The notes under the pieces: model-generated | Told to the model about the DNA's origin: nothing | Database searches by the model: none | What the model saw: the letters and a program-made list of their open reading frames with translations, nothing else | Translations under genes and position numbers: made by a program | NCBI GenBank assembly: GCA_002414385.1 | Contig: DHZH01000002.1 | Location: 582,811 to 646,810 of the forward strand | Length of the DNA stretch: 64,000 nt | Source of the DNA: Gammaproteobacteria bacterium UBA5109 | Lineage (GTDB): Bacteria > Pseudomonadota > Gammaproteobacteria > Pseudomonadales > Pseudohongiellaceae | Reading direction: 5' to 3' | In this document: positions 45,960 through 57,100 of the stretch, one piece after another | Layout: each line of letters starts with the position of its first letter | Position numbering within the stretch: the first letter of the stretch is position 1

Positions 45960-46391
45960 ATGAAACTATTCAAACGCTTGATCCCGGCAGTATTGTTACT
46001 GCCTGTTATTGCCTGGTCACAGACCAATATACAGATACAAAATGCCTATATCCGGGAGTTACCGCCAAACGTTGAAACAGTGGCAGTCTATATGACGCTG
46101 AATAACAGCGGCCAGCATGCCCTGACGCTGACAGAAATACGGACAGATGCTGCTGCAAGCGCCATGCTGCATCTCAGCAGTATGCAAAATGGCATGATGG
46201 TCATGGAACATATTACCAACCTGGAAATTCCGCCCGGAGAAAGCGTCAGCCTGGAGCCAGGCAGCTTTCACATCATGCTGGAAGGGCTCAGGCAGTCAGT
46301 CAGGGCAGGTGACAGTGTCGAAATCAGGTTGCATTTTTCCAATGGCTTGGTCTTGGCTCACGATGTTCCGATTATCAGAAACAGCAACTGA
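45960..46391 (+). CDS. Periplasmic copper chaperone PCu(A)C
   Basis: PCuAC proteins carry Cu(I) in the periplasm and help build the CuA centre of cytochrome c oxidase. The 143-residue protein has a signal peptide ending IAWSQ and the full metal site with family spacing: His71, ten residues, Met82, twenty-one residues, His104, one residue, Met106. IPPGESVSLEPGSFHIMLEGL is typical. An open frame extends back to 45813 inside the previous gene, but only ATG 45960 gives a signal peptide. No SenC/Sco gene is next to it. Confidence 0.9.
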   Translation: MKLFKRLIPAVLLLPVIAWSQTNIQIQNAYIRELPPNVETVAVYMTLNNSGQHALTLTEIRTDAAASAMLHLSSMQNGMMVMEHITNLEIPPGESVSLEPGSFHIMLEGLRQSVRAGDSVEIRLHFSNGLVLAHDVPIIRNSN

Positions 46392-46436
46392 TCAAGAAGT
46401 TTGCTGTGCTCCTGAGTCAATTTTGATTCCAGGCTA

Positions 46437-47999
46437 ATGAAAAAACAAAGCAGAACGATAACTTTGAACCTTAGTTCACTGAGTCGCGACAATAAAACCA
46501 AAATAAGCGGCAATCTGAATATCAATAATTTGATGAAGGAACGTTGTGAAGCGATCCTGAACGATTATCAATCCGGTAAAAAAATCGCTGCCAGAAAGGC
46601 ACTGGATGAACTCCGGACCTCTAACCCAAATTCAGTCATGGTAAAACAGCTGCACACGATTATTTTATATCGTGATGGAAACTTTACAGCTGCCTATTCA
46701 AAGATCAGGGAGTTGCTGAAACTTACACCGGAAAATATCAGCAGATTAAACCTGTGTGGACTGATACAAAGGCAGCTTGGCATGTTTGATGAAGCAATTG
46801 AGTCATATCAGAAAGCTATCAGGCTCAACCCTTCCTATGCTGAACCCTATAACAATATGGCAATTATTAACCGCTATTACGGAGAGCAGGATAAAGCGAT
46901 AAAAAACTTCCGCAAAGCCCTTGATCTGGACCCTGCCTACACTGCAGCAATTTACAACCTGAGCTGTATGAAAGTATATAAGCCGGAAACCCAAGAAATT
47001 GAGCAGATTCTTAAGCTTTTACCTCGCCTGTCTAATAGGGATGACAGGGTGCGTTGCCATTTTTCACTGTATAACGCTTACTCAAAAATGGCAGATTACA
47101 CGAAAGCATTTGTCCATTTAAAACAGGGAAATGACCTGGTTTATAAAACAGGTACCAAACGTAAACCCCTGTCATTCTATAATATGCAGATGGCAAAGTG
47201 TTTCACACGAGAGTTTATCGATAAGTCTCCAAAACTCGCTGACTTTCCTAAAAAACCGGTTTTTATTGTTGGGATGCCGCGGTCAGGAAGTTCATTGCTT
47301 GAGCAAATGCTGGCTGCCCATCCACAGGTTTTTGGGCTTGGTGAAACTAAAAGCATGTTAAAAGTTCTGGACAGCATCAATGCCAGAATTGAGCAGAATG
47401 TTCCTGCATTTTTCAGGGATTTCTCCAGTTTGAATAAATCTGGTCTTCAGGAGTTCATCAAAGGCTATAAAAAAGAAGTTTTGCCACAGACCGGGGATGC
47501 GCCAGTTTATACAGATAAAATGCTGAAAAACTTTAAAGTCATTGGCTTGATTAAAGTGCTTCTACCCAATGCAATATTTTTTCACATTAAAAGACATCCA
47601 CTGGACAATTGCCTGTCCTGTTATGAAAAGAAGTTCACCAATGGGCATGAATACTCTTATGACCTTAATGTGCTGGGAAGTTATTATGCGGATTACCTGA
47701 AAATTATGGATTTCTGGAAAAAATATTTCCCGGAAGACATTTATGATGTGCAATATGAAAACCTGGTTGAGGATACAGAAACGACCCTGAATGGTTGTCT
47801 GCAATTTATGCAGCTGGAAATGCATCAGGACTGTTTACAATATTATACCAGCGAGCGCCGTGTTTTTACTGCCAGTACTGACCAGGTTCGCGAGAAAATC
47901 AATACTGCTTCAATCGGGAAATGGAAGCATTTTGAGAAACAGTTGCAGCCTCTGATTGCATCACTGAAGCAGGGCGGAATAGATATCCAGGAGAGGTGA
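46437..47999 (+). CDS. TPR-sulfotransferase (first)
   Basis: The 520-residue protein joins N-terminal tetratricopeptide repeats (about 50-185; GMFDEAIESYQKAIRLNPSY, EQDKAIKNFRKALDLDPAYT) to a C-terminal sulfotransferase domain. The PAPS loop PVFIVGMPRSGSSLLEQML begins near 274, and IKRHPLDNCLSCY carries the 3'-phosphate contact. GKWKHFEKQLQPLI ends the domain. The domain is closer to the Sulfotransfer_3/TPST-like group than to the 9685 gene. TPRs suggest a protein substrate or partner, but the acceptor is unknown. No signal peptide or membrane helix. It is convergent with the pair at 48017-49887. Confidence 0.82.
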   Translation: MKKQSRTITLNLSSLSRDNKTKISGNLNINNLMKERCEAILNDYQSGKKIAARKALDELRTSNPNSVMVKQLHTIILYRDGNFTAAYSKIRELLKLTPENISRLNLCGLIQRQLGMFDEAIESYQKAIRLNPSYAEPYNNMAIINRYYGEQDKAIKNFRKALDLDPAYTAAIYNLSCMKVYKPETQEIEQILKLLPRLSNRDDRVRCHFSLYNAYSKMADYTKAFVHLKQGNDLVYKTGTKRKPLSFYNMQMAKCFTREFIDKSPKLADFPKKPVFIVGMPRSGSSLLEQMLAAHPQVFGLGETKSMLKVLDSINARIEQNVPAFFRDFSSLNKSGLQEFIKGYKKEVLPQTGDAPVYTDKMLKNFKVIGLIKVLLPNAIFFHIKRHPLDNCLSCYEKKFTNGHEYSYDLNVLGSYYADYLKIMDFWKKYFPEDIYDVQYENLVEDTETTLNGCLQFMQLEMHQDCLQYYTSERRVFTASTDQVREKINTASIGKWKHFEKQLQPLIASLKQGGIDIQER

Positions 48000-48016
48000 G
48001 GGAATTTCCTGAACCT

Positions 48017-48496
48017 TCAGTGAATATCTTTTGGCAGTGAGGCTTCGTAAGCGAGGTTCCAGTCAGCATGCTGTATTCCCTGAGTCAGAAGATTGTGCAG
48101 CATAAACATCAGTTTTTTATCAAGCTTCAGATTCATGCCCTTGCCTTTTTCCGGGAGTATCTGTAACTGCAGATTATCCTGCTTATCAGTGCCACTTTTA
48201 ATCTGGCAGGCTACAAAACCGTTTTCTCCAAAAGGATAATCAGGTGCCTGGGGCTCCTGATATTTCTTCTCAAACGCGCCCTGTTTGATGTCTTTTTGGG
48301 TCTCATTACTGACAGCCAGAACCTCAGCGCCGCCATAATTTTGCATTTTCTCGTTGAGTAATTTTAGTAGCAGATCGGTGAAACGTCGGGTAAACCAGAT
48401 CCTGAACTCAGTGTTTGCCCCGACACGAACACGAAATAGCAGGCGGTCTTCCTTGGCAATGTAGCTGATATTTAATTGCTGTAGTTGTTCAGGCAT
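48017..48496 (-). CDS. Unknown 159-residue protein paired with a TPR-sulfotransferase
   Basis: I do not recognise this family. The protein opens with a beta-rich, conserved-looking stretch (QLNISYIAKEDRLLFRVRVG, then FRIWFTRRFTDLLLKLL) and has a charged middle and a C-terminal part with LKLDKKLMFMLHNLLTQGIQHADWNLAY. It has one Cys, no signal peptide and no membrane segment, so it should be cytoplasmic. It starts eight bases after the stop of the sulfotransferase gene at 48505 and must share its transcript. Confidence 0.72.
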   Translation of the reverse strand: MPEQLQQLNISYIAKEDRLLFRVRVGANTEFRIWFTRRFTDLLLKLLNEKMQNYGGAEVLAVSNETQKDIKQGAFEKKYQEPQAPDYPFGENGFVACQIKSGTDKQDNLQLQILPEKGKGMNLKLDKKLMFMLHNLLTQGIQHADWNLAYEASLPKDIH

Positions 48497-48504
48497 AAGT
48501 CATG

Positions 48505-49887
48505 TCACTGTTCCAATGAAAGTTCATATTCGTCACTGTAATCTTTTAGCTCCTCAATCAGGGAAGCTATCTGTGACTGGTAATTATGCCAGCGACCCCT
48601 GGCACGTTTATAAATTGGCTGTCGCACCTGCCAGACGCTTGCGGTTTTAATGGGGCGTTTGTTCTTGTGGAAATTAAGGCAATTGTTGTCCCAGTCCAGA
48701 GAACAGTAAGCAAGTATAGCCCGTGTAGTCTTCTCTGGTTGGGCAATCAGGTTTTCATACTTTAGCGAATAAACACGATTTGGCAGAACCTGATGCCAGT
48801 GGTCCATCATCGCCCGGTACTCCCTGTAATAGCCTGCAATATGCTTCAGGTTAAAACTCCAGTGAACGCCTTTGGAAAAGTTCTGGAAATAACACGACAG
48901 GCAGGTGTCGAGTGGGTGGCGTTCAATATGCAGTATTCGTGCTTCCGGCAATAGCGCTTCAATCAGGCCCAGATGCATGTAATTAAACAGGTTTTTATCT
49001 GCTGAAATTTTTGCAGCAGGTTTGTCTGTATTAATTGAATATACCCTGTTGATATAAGCCTTACCCATACCAGTAAAGACCTCGACAGGTAAATCAGTAA
49101 TACACTGCGGATAGTTTTGTTTGGTTTCGCTATAACGCCCAATCTGATCTGCGATACTGGGGATGTCCCCAAGCTCACCAGCGCCAAAAACCAGCGGGTG
49201 GCTGGAAATTATCTGTTCCAGTAAAGTACTGCCGGAGCGAGGCATGCCGACAATAAAAACCGGTGCGGCAGAAGTGTAGCCCTGGTTTTTTCGGGTTTTG
49301 AAATAGTCCTTATTGAAAACATTTCTGATTGCAGCAAGGTTTTCAGTATGGCTTTTACTATTCCAGTTTTTTTTGCTCAAGACGTTGCCAAGCGAGTAAT
49401 GCCGAAAGGCTTGCTGATAATCACCGCAGTCATCAAAAATTTTACCGGCCGCAAAATGCAGGTAGACCTTGTTTTCAATCTTTGTTGTCGTTGCTAGCTG
49501 CTCGAGGAGCTTTTCTATTAAGGGCTCATCATTTTTGAAGCGTATAATTTCAGATAGTCCCTGGTAGGCTTCACCGTAATCCGGTTTCAGGGCAATTGCT
49601 TTGCGAAAGTTTTCTTCAGCTTTGGACATATCACCCATGGATCGATAAATGCCGGCAATGTTATGGCGTACTGCAGAAAAATTGGGGTTGATTTGCTGGG
49701 CTTTCTCAAGGAATTTCAAGGCATCTTTAGGCTGTCCAAGTAAATGTTTGGACAGGCCAAATAATTGCAAGGCGTGAAAATTTTCCGGGTCCTGCTTGAG
49801 CAGAGGTGCTAAGCGTTTCTCGGCTTCAGCAGCATGCCCCTGTTCCAGCAGAGTGACACATTGATTAATAATACTTTTACTTGTCAT
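48505..49887 (-). CDS. TPR-sulfotransferase (second)
   Basis: The 460-residue protein has the same plan as the 46437 gene: N-terminal TPRs (about 1-130; QPKDALKFLEKAQQINPNF, DMSKAEENFRKAIALKPDYG), then the PAPS loop PVFIVGMPRSGSTLLEQII near 209, HIERHPLDTCLSCYF, and the end RGRWHNYQSQIASLIEEL. The two share motif order and spacing but differ widely elsewhere, so they are old paralogues and not a recent duplicate. The following 48017 gene is in the same transcript. No transporter or PAPS-synthesis genes are nearby. Confidence 0.82.
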   Translation of the reverse strand: MTSKSIINQCVTLLEQGHAAEAEKRLAPLLKQDPENFHALQLFGLSKHLLGQPKDALKFLEKAQQINPNFSAVRHNIAGIYRSMGDMSKAEENFRKAIALKPDYGEAYQGLSEIIRFKNDEPLIEKLLEQLATTTKIENKVYLHFAAGKIFDDCGDYQQAFRHYSLGNVLSKKNWNSKSHTENLAAIRNVFNKDYFKTRKNQGYTSAAPVFIVGMPRSGSTLLEQIISSHPLVFGAGELGDIPSIADQIGRYSETKQNYPQCITDLPVEVFTGMGKAYINRVYSINTDKPAAKISADKNLFNYMHLGLIEALLPEARILHIERHPLDTCLSCYFQNFSKGVHWSFNLKHIAGYYREYRAMMDHWHQVLPNRVYSLKYENLIAQPEKTTRAILAYCSLDWDNNCLNFHKNKRPIKTASVWQVRQPIYKRARGRWHNYQSQIASLIEELKDYSDEYELSLEQ

Positions 49888-49935
49888 CCTAGCCGAGAGT
49901 AAACTCTATTCAGAATTCTTTGTCGAATACTGAAG

Positions 49936-50847
49936 ATGAATATTTCCAAATTTTTTATCCTGGTGCTTTTGATCAATCCTGTCGCTTATGCTCAGCAACA
50001 GGCCGACACCGGTTTTCAGTTTAATAATCCGAATCCTGTTTATGCATCAGTAACTGGTCCTCGAGTCTGTATTGATGAAGGTCATCATAATTTCCATACC
50101 CTTGATGGACGTTATTTACCCTTTGCTCAAATGGTACGTGAAGATGGATATGTGGTTCAGGCCCACCAGGGCTTATTCACCGAGCAATCATTATCCGTTT
50201 GTGAAATTCTGCTTATCGCCAATGCACTGCATGCCAGTAATAGTAATAACTGGTCCTATCCTCACCCCTCCGCCTTTGCTGCTCAGGAAATACAGGCACT
50301 GATTTTGTGGGTCAATGCCGGAGGCAAGCTTTTACTGATTGCTGATCATGCCCCGTTTGCCGGTGCAGCCGCTGACCTTGGAGCCGTATCGGGTCTGATG
50401 ATGGCAGATATCTATGCGGTTCACAGACGGCAGGGGGCGGATGTATTTATGAGAAATGATAATACCCTGCACGATCATGCGATTACCCAGGGCAGAAATA
50501 CCCGGGAAAGTATCCAGAATGTGACCAGCTTTACCGGCCAGGCAGCCATGATGACCGGAGACTGGCAGGCGCTGCTCAGTTTCAGTGCTGAAGCTTTTGC
50601 CTACATCAACCCGCAACAGGCTTATCAGCAGCAGACAACCCAGGTTCAGGGATTTTCTGTCTCAGGCTGGTTCCAGGCAGCTGCGAGGGAATGGGGAAAC
50701 GGACGCATGGTGTTTCTTGGTGAAGCTGCCATGTGTTCAGCCCAAACATCCGGCAATGGGAACCCGATGGGGATGAACAGTCCGCAGGCACCACAAAATG
50801 CGCAGTTTTGCCTGAACTTGGTGCGCTGGCTGAGTGAAGACTTGTAA
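49936..50847 (+). CDS. Exported DUF4350-domain protein
   Basis: The 303-residue protein has a signal peptide (residues 1-19, ending VAYA) and a DUF4350-like glutamine-amidotransferase-type fold: VCIDEGHHNFHTLDGRYLPF, LLIANALH, ALILWVNAGGKLLLIADHAPFAGAAADLG and RMVFLGEAAMCSAQ. The class I Cys-His-Glu triad is not apparent, so it may bind rather than hydrolyse its ligand. It diverges from the second sulfotransferase (48 bases) and precedes the giant gene by 290 bases. Function is unknown. Confidence 0.75.
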   Translation: MNISKFFILVLLINPVAYAQQQADTGFQFNNPNPVYASVTGPRVCIDEGHHNFHTLDGRYLPFAQMVREDGYVVQAHQGLFTEQSLSVCEILLIANALHASNSNNWSYPHPSAFAAQEIQALILWVNAGGKLLLIADHAPFAGAAADLGAVSGLMMADIYAVHRRQGADVFMRNDNTLHDHAITQGRNTRESIQNVTSFTGQAAMMTGDWQALLSFSAEAFAYINPQQAYQQQTTQVQGFSVSGWFQAAAREWGNGRMVFLGEAAMCSAQTSGNGNPMGMNSPQAPQNAQFCLNLVRWLSEDL

Positions 50848-51014
50848 TAAAAGCTCATTATTGAAAGTAAGCACTTACTATAATGCTGAATTTTTCAATA
50901 CTACCCACTGTTGCTCCCAGGTTCAAAAACCCGGCATCCAGAAGCAATTTGCGCTCCCGTCTAAGATATTGAAATATATGGATTATTTTTCTTATTTTTG
51001 AGTAATCAACGGGG

Positions 51015-51030
51015 TGTGAACTGCGCCACA
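51015..51030 (+). promoter_or_regulatory. Candidate CRP-binding site upstream of the giant gene
   Basis: TGTGAACTGCGCCACA matches TGTGA-N6-TCACA with one mismatch. Its centre is about 83 bases before the start point predicted from the -10 at 51094, close to the -82.5 spacing used by class I CRP promoters. The crp gene in this window encodes a protein with a near-E. coli recognition helix. Confidence 0.42.
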
Positions 51031-51069
51031 CTAAGGGACATCCTGAGCCCTGTTCAAGCCTGATTTACA

Positions 51070-51099
51070 TTGTTTCGTTCCCCCGGCAAAGAGTATGCT
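51070..51099 (+). promoter_or_regulatory. Candidate promoter of the giant adhesin gene
   Basis: TTGTTT (51070-51075), 18 bases, TATGCT (51094-51099), 38 bases before the ATG at 51138. A separate TATAAT at 50879-50884 has no -35. No good Shine-Dalgarno precedes the ATG. The rest of the 290-base gap (50848-51137) shows only AT-rich sequence and the CRP-like site. Confidence 0.3.
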
Positions 51100-51137
51100 T
51101 TGCTTATGTTAATAGGTCTTAAATCCGTCTTTTTGTC

Positions 51138-54100
51138 ATGAAGAAAAAGATACGATTTCAACAACTCGAAGCCAGGGTGCTGCTTGATGCGGCAGGCCTT
51201 GCCACGGCTGCCGAGGGCATTGAGAGCATCGACCCAGTCGAACCAGCAGCCCCGGAAGCCCAGGATGCGGGTACTGATGAACTGGATGCAACCCTTGTTG
51301 CCCATCTTAAAGGCGACACAGACGGCAAGGACAGCATTGAAAGTACGCCATTACTGGTAGAAAGCACAGCGCTGGTCGTCGTCGATACCACGATTGAGAA
51401 CTACGAAACCCTGATTGAAAACCTCTCTGATGATACTGAAATCCTGTTTCTGGAAGGCGACAAGGACGGCCTTGACCAGATAGCGAATTATGTCGAAGGT
51501 CGCGACAGCATAAGCTCCATCCATGTACTTTCCCACGGTGAAAGCGGGGAAATCAGGCTGGGTAATTCCAGTATTACCGGTGACACGCTGACAGACAGGG
51601 CGGATACCTTTGCCCGTATTGGTGAAGCCCTGACTGAAGATGGCGATATCCTGCTTTACGGTTGTGATATCGCCGGCGGTGAGGCTGGCATTGATTTCGT
51701 CTCACGCCTGGCCATGGCAACCGGGGCGGATGTTGCCGCTTCTGATGACCTGACCGGCAGCAGTGAAGCAGGCGGTGACTGGGAACTGGAACACCAGACC
51801 GGCAGTATCGAAACCACATCCCTGAGTTCCGATAACTGGGACAGCGTGCTGGACTTTGATCCGGCAGTACTGGATTTTGATCCGGCAGTACTGGATTTTG
51901 ACGGTTTCACTTATCTTGGCGGTAGTGGAACCGATACCACAGATGATTACTCGGTCGGCGACGCCTACCTGTTTGAGGATGTGGGAACCGATGGCACCAA
52001 CAGTATTGATGCGGTAATTACCATTACCGATTTCTACAATTCTTCCGGTGGCGCCGATCCCACCATGAATAATTTTGGTATTGATTACGACCCAGGTGGG
52101 CTGCAATCCGCCGACTGGTTGCCTACTCTGGATAATATGCCAGGGGCAACCAATCTGACATATTCGGCTACTTTTAAAGTCCAGTTCTATGTTGGAGAAG
52201 CTGGAACTGGCACACAATCCAGAACTACGCCACTGAATGTGGACGCCAATTTATCAGTATTCGACCTGGACAGTGAGACTGACCCTGAAGCTGGTTCAGA
52301 GCAGATCAAGGTTACTGCCCCTACAGTATCAGTTGTAATAGCCGGTGGTGATGATGTGCCCGCACCCGGCAATGATAACAACGTTGTTGGCCCTGATCCC
52401 GGTGCTTTGTTTGACTATGACGTCACCTATGCCGGTGGGGATACAACCATCCATTTGAGTAGTATTCCTGGGGCCGCTGTCAATGATTTTGATTACGATG
52501 AGCACTGGGCTGCGACTTTCCAGGTACAGAATGCTTCAGAGTTTATTGTTGAATCCATTGTAGTGCTGGGTGACTCTGGCTCTGCTTTTTCAAGAGCAAC
52601 CGGTCTGCATTTTGATTCCGTCACTTTTACTTCCCCGGATACCATCAGTATTCCGATACTGGATCTTGATGCAGATGACAGTAGTGGTGCAACTGACCTC
52701 GATTTCAATGTAGGAAGTAAATATAAAAGCGGTGACGGCAGCATTGATATTGTCGACAGTGACCTGGTCATCACTGATTCGGATCCGGTCGCCACTTCAA
52801 TGCAAGGCGCTACGGTATCCATTAGCAATCCTGAAAGTGGCGATGTTCTGAACGTCGGCACTTTGCCTGCAGGTATCTCGGCATCCGGTGATGGCACGAC
52901 TTCTATAGAGCTATCCGGTGTCGCTACGATAACTGAATATGAAGCGGCGCTGAAAGCCATCACTTATGCCAATAATAATGCCATTGTCGAAGGTGGTGAT
53001 CGGCAAGTTGAATTTACCGTAAATAACGGCGATATCGACAGCCCGCCAGCAACTTCCACGATTACTGTATTTGGTACGCCAACTGTTGATCCGCTAACCA
53101 CGATTAATGATCAGCCGACTATTACCGGCACATGGGATGATACTAATGGCACAGACCTGACGGTAACCGTAAACGGTATTGCCTATACGCTTTCTTCATC
53201 GCCGGAATTAACTGAAACCGGAGGTGTCTGGACACTGGATCTGGGTGGTGTGCAGACGCTGCCAACCGGTACTTATAATATTTCTGTTGTTGCCACCGAT
53301 GGTTCACTTAACACCTCTGACCAGACCACCGCTGAGTTGCAGGTTCTGTCCGAACCGGAATGGGGAATTACCGGGCCAAGCGGCATTACGGAAGGCAGTA
53401 CTGCGGTCTTTAACCTGAGTCTGGCGGGTTCTGAAGCTCTGACTACGGGCGAGTCAGCCAGTGTGGTACTGAATCTCACCGATATTGATACCGACTCCAG
53501 TGATTATGCTGATTTTGATACGGCAGTTGCCAGTGCAATTACTGCTGGTGGGCATGGTGCTTATCTGAGTTATAACGCAGGTTCCAATACATTAACTTAC
53601 ACCTCACCCTCAACCGGCACGCCCATGCCGACTCTGAGTATTGATCTTGGTATTACCACCGGAGCAGGAGGTGAAGCAGATGAAGATTTTTCTGTCAGCC
53701 TTGCGTCTCCTGATTCCAGCGATCTGAGTGGCAATAATTCAGTCACCACAACCATTACCGAGCTGGATGAAGCTCCGACTCTGACGGCAAGCCCGCAATC
53801 TTCAAGCTTCAATGAAGGAACCACGACTCCAGCCAATCTGTTTGATTCTGTCACCGTGGATACTGTCGATGCCGGCCAGACTATTGAAGAACTGGTGTTT
53901 ACGGTGACCAATGTCGCTGACGGTGCCTCGGAAGTGGTTTTTATTGACGGCAAATCAGTTTCCCTGACCAATGGCAACAGTGGCAGCACAGTAAGCAACG
54001 GTTACAGCTACAGTGTCAGTGTCAGCAGTGGAACAGCGACAGTTACGGTTGATACTTCAGGGGCAACTGAAGGCGAGATCGAAAGCCTGATTGATAATCT

Positions 54101-57100
54101 CGGCTATAAGAACAACAAGCTTGATAATCCCACTGCTGGTGACAGGGACATCACTATCACCAGTATTACCGACAGTGGTACCAGTGGCGGCAGCAATGAA
54201 AATACCACGACAAGCGGATTGCCCGGTACGGCAACTGTCAGTGTGGTCGCAATCAATGATGCCCCGGTAATTATCGAACCTGCTACCAGTTTTGAAGCGC
54301 TCGATACGAATCCGATTGATATTCATGGCCAGGGCTTCAGTGTTGCCGACGTTGATATCGGTCTGACGGAAGCGACCATGACCCTGCAGGCGGGTGATGG
54401 CACGATCACAGTCACCGCAGGTAACTCCGGAGTTGCCATCAGTAGCGGAAACGGAACCGGAACAGTCGTTCTTACCGGCACCATGGACGAACTGGATAAT
54501 TTATTGACGGGTGGTGGTTCAGGAACCGTTACCTACCAGACTTCCACTTTTACTTCCAATGACTCATTTACCGTCACTGTAAATGATGGTGGGGGTACTG
54601 GTACCGGCGGCGCCCAGCAGGACAGCGAAGCCATCACCATTGTTCGTACATCTTCTTCAGTGCCGGTCATATCAGATTTTGCAGATACCTTTACCTATGA
54701 CGAGGGTGAAGGAGTGGTTTTTATCGATCAGGGACTTGCAGCCAGCATTACTGATTCAGACAGTAGCGATTTCCAGGGCGGCCGACTCTACATCACTCCC
54801 GGCGGCAATATCACTGCAGAGGATCGTTTCGCCATAGATGAAAGCGGTGACTTTAATATTACTGGAGCCGGTGCTATCGAATATATGGGCACGGTGATAG
54901 GGAATATTTCCGGCACCTATGATGAAATCAACGGCGGCTATATTTCTCTGAATGCCAATGCCAACCCCGCCAATGTTGCTGCGCTGGTTCAAAGCCTGAC
55001 ATACGAGAATATTGAAACCGGAGATCCGACCGCGACGCCTCGAAGCATTGACCTGAGACTGGAGGATGGTGACGGTGGGGTGAGTCTTGATTACACCGTA
55101 ACTATCAATATCAATGCGATAAATGAAGCACCGGTAGTTGACCTGGATGCCAATGACTCATCCGGGGTGGCATCCGGTGGTTTTAAAAATACTTTTATCA
55201 GTTCAGCCGTCAATATTGTTGATACAGACTCTGTTTTTATTGATCCGGAAAGTGACCCCGTTACCCTGAAAATTGTTGCCGCCAATATTGCTGATGGCGC
55301 GGATGAAATTCTGAATTTTGGTGCAGCCGGTTCAATCTCTCTGAATAATAATGCTGTACTTGATGATGTTACTGTAGCGGGTGTCAGTGTTGATATTGTC
55401 TACACTTTTGCGACCAATACCATCAATATCACGGCAGCTGATGGGGTCAGTGGCATAGACCCGGCTGATGCCACGGCAGTGATGGAGGCCATCACCTACC
55501 AGAATGATTCAGGCTCTCCAACAGCATCGCCCTCGCGTACTTTCACAGTAACGACCAATGACGGCCTGCTAAGCAGTAATGCTGCAGTCAGCACAATTGA
55601 AATTAATGTGGCACCGGAAATTAACCTGGATGCCTCTGGCGATTATTCCACAACTTTTACCGAGAATGGCGGCGCAATCAATATTGTTGATGTGGCCAAT
55701 GCAACGATAGTCGATGCGAACAATGACGATGTAAGCCTGACAATCGTTGCTGCAAATATTTCCGACGTGGGTCAGGAGACACTCAGTATCGGTTCAGCAA
55801 CGGTCATCCTGAACTCCAGTAACCAGGCTTATGGTGATGTTGATGTCAATGGTGTGTCTGTGGATATTTTTTACGACGGTGCCACGCAGACATTTACCAT
55901 TGTTGACAGTGACGGAGTCAGTCCGCTTTCGCCAGCAGATGCCACCACGGTCCTGAAAGAAATTACCTATAACAATTCTTCCGATACGCCGAGCACTTCG
56001 CCGGATCGAACATTTACGATTACAGCCAATGACGGCAATACAGACAGTGCTGCCGTGGCAACCATTCTGACTGTCGCAGACTTCAATGATCCGCCGGCTA
56101 TCCAGGATCTGGACGGACGTAATACTACCTATATAGTAGACAGTGGCGCTGTACTTATTGATCAAAACTCAATCGCCAGTGTAGTGGACCCGGAAGAAAA
56201 TTTTGATGGTGTGACAAGTGGCACTGGTGGCACCCTGACAGTCAGCTTTGCCTCAGGCGCAACTGCCCTGGACACCCTGGCAGTAAAAAATGTAGGCACC
56301 GGAGCGGGGCAGATCAGTGTTTCCGGCAGTAATGTGCTTTATGAAGGCACAGTAATTGGTTCCTTCAGCGGCGGAACTTCAGGTACTGATCTTGAGTTTA
56401 CCTTTAATGCCAACGCCGATAATGAAGCAGTTTCGGTACTGATCAACAATCTTACCTTTCAATATGACGGTGTAATCACCGGAGACCGTGAGCTTGAATT
56501 CACCCTGGTAGACGACGCCAATGAAGCCAGCAACACGGCTTCTGTCATGATTACCATCGGCACCGATGTGGTTGCTGCCAATGATTTCTACAGCATCGAT
56601 TCTGATGGCACGACAGTTTCCGGTACAGCGCCGGGAATAATTGCCAATGATTCCAATTCTGTTATTACCGGCGCCACACTGACCTATGATGCAGACACAG
56701 CAAGTGGTGCTAACTGGACAAGTGAAACCGGAGTAGCAGGGTATGACTGGGCGTTGACTGGTTATACCTATAATGCCGATGCCGGATCATCCTATCCCGG
56801 AATTACCGGGTCATACAGTTTTTCCGGTAGTGGCAGCGGAGGTACAGCTCCTTCACTGGATGGGCTCCCTGGTGATCCAAGCAATAATGATGCGACCTTT
56901 GAGCTCTGGATAAAGCCTGACAGTTTGAGTGGCGGAGACCAGGTCCTGTTTGAATCCGGTGCCGGTGGCGACGGCATTGTCATATACCTGCAGGACGATG
57001 TGCTGAATGTTTACGTCAAGGATGGTGGCCTTAATGCTTCTGCCACTCATACACTGAGCGCGGGAGATATTGCTGATTTTATGCAGGTTACTGTTGCCGT

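Noticed and set aside
52493..52963. Long minus-strand frames within the giant gene (also near 53597, 60218 and 62711)
   Set aside because: They are Ser/Val/Pro-rich mirror translations of the repeat-rich plus strand and show no domain or ribosome site.
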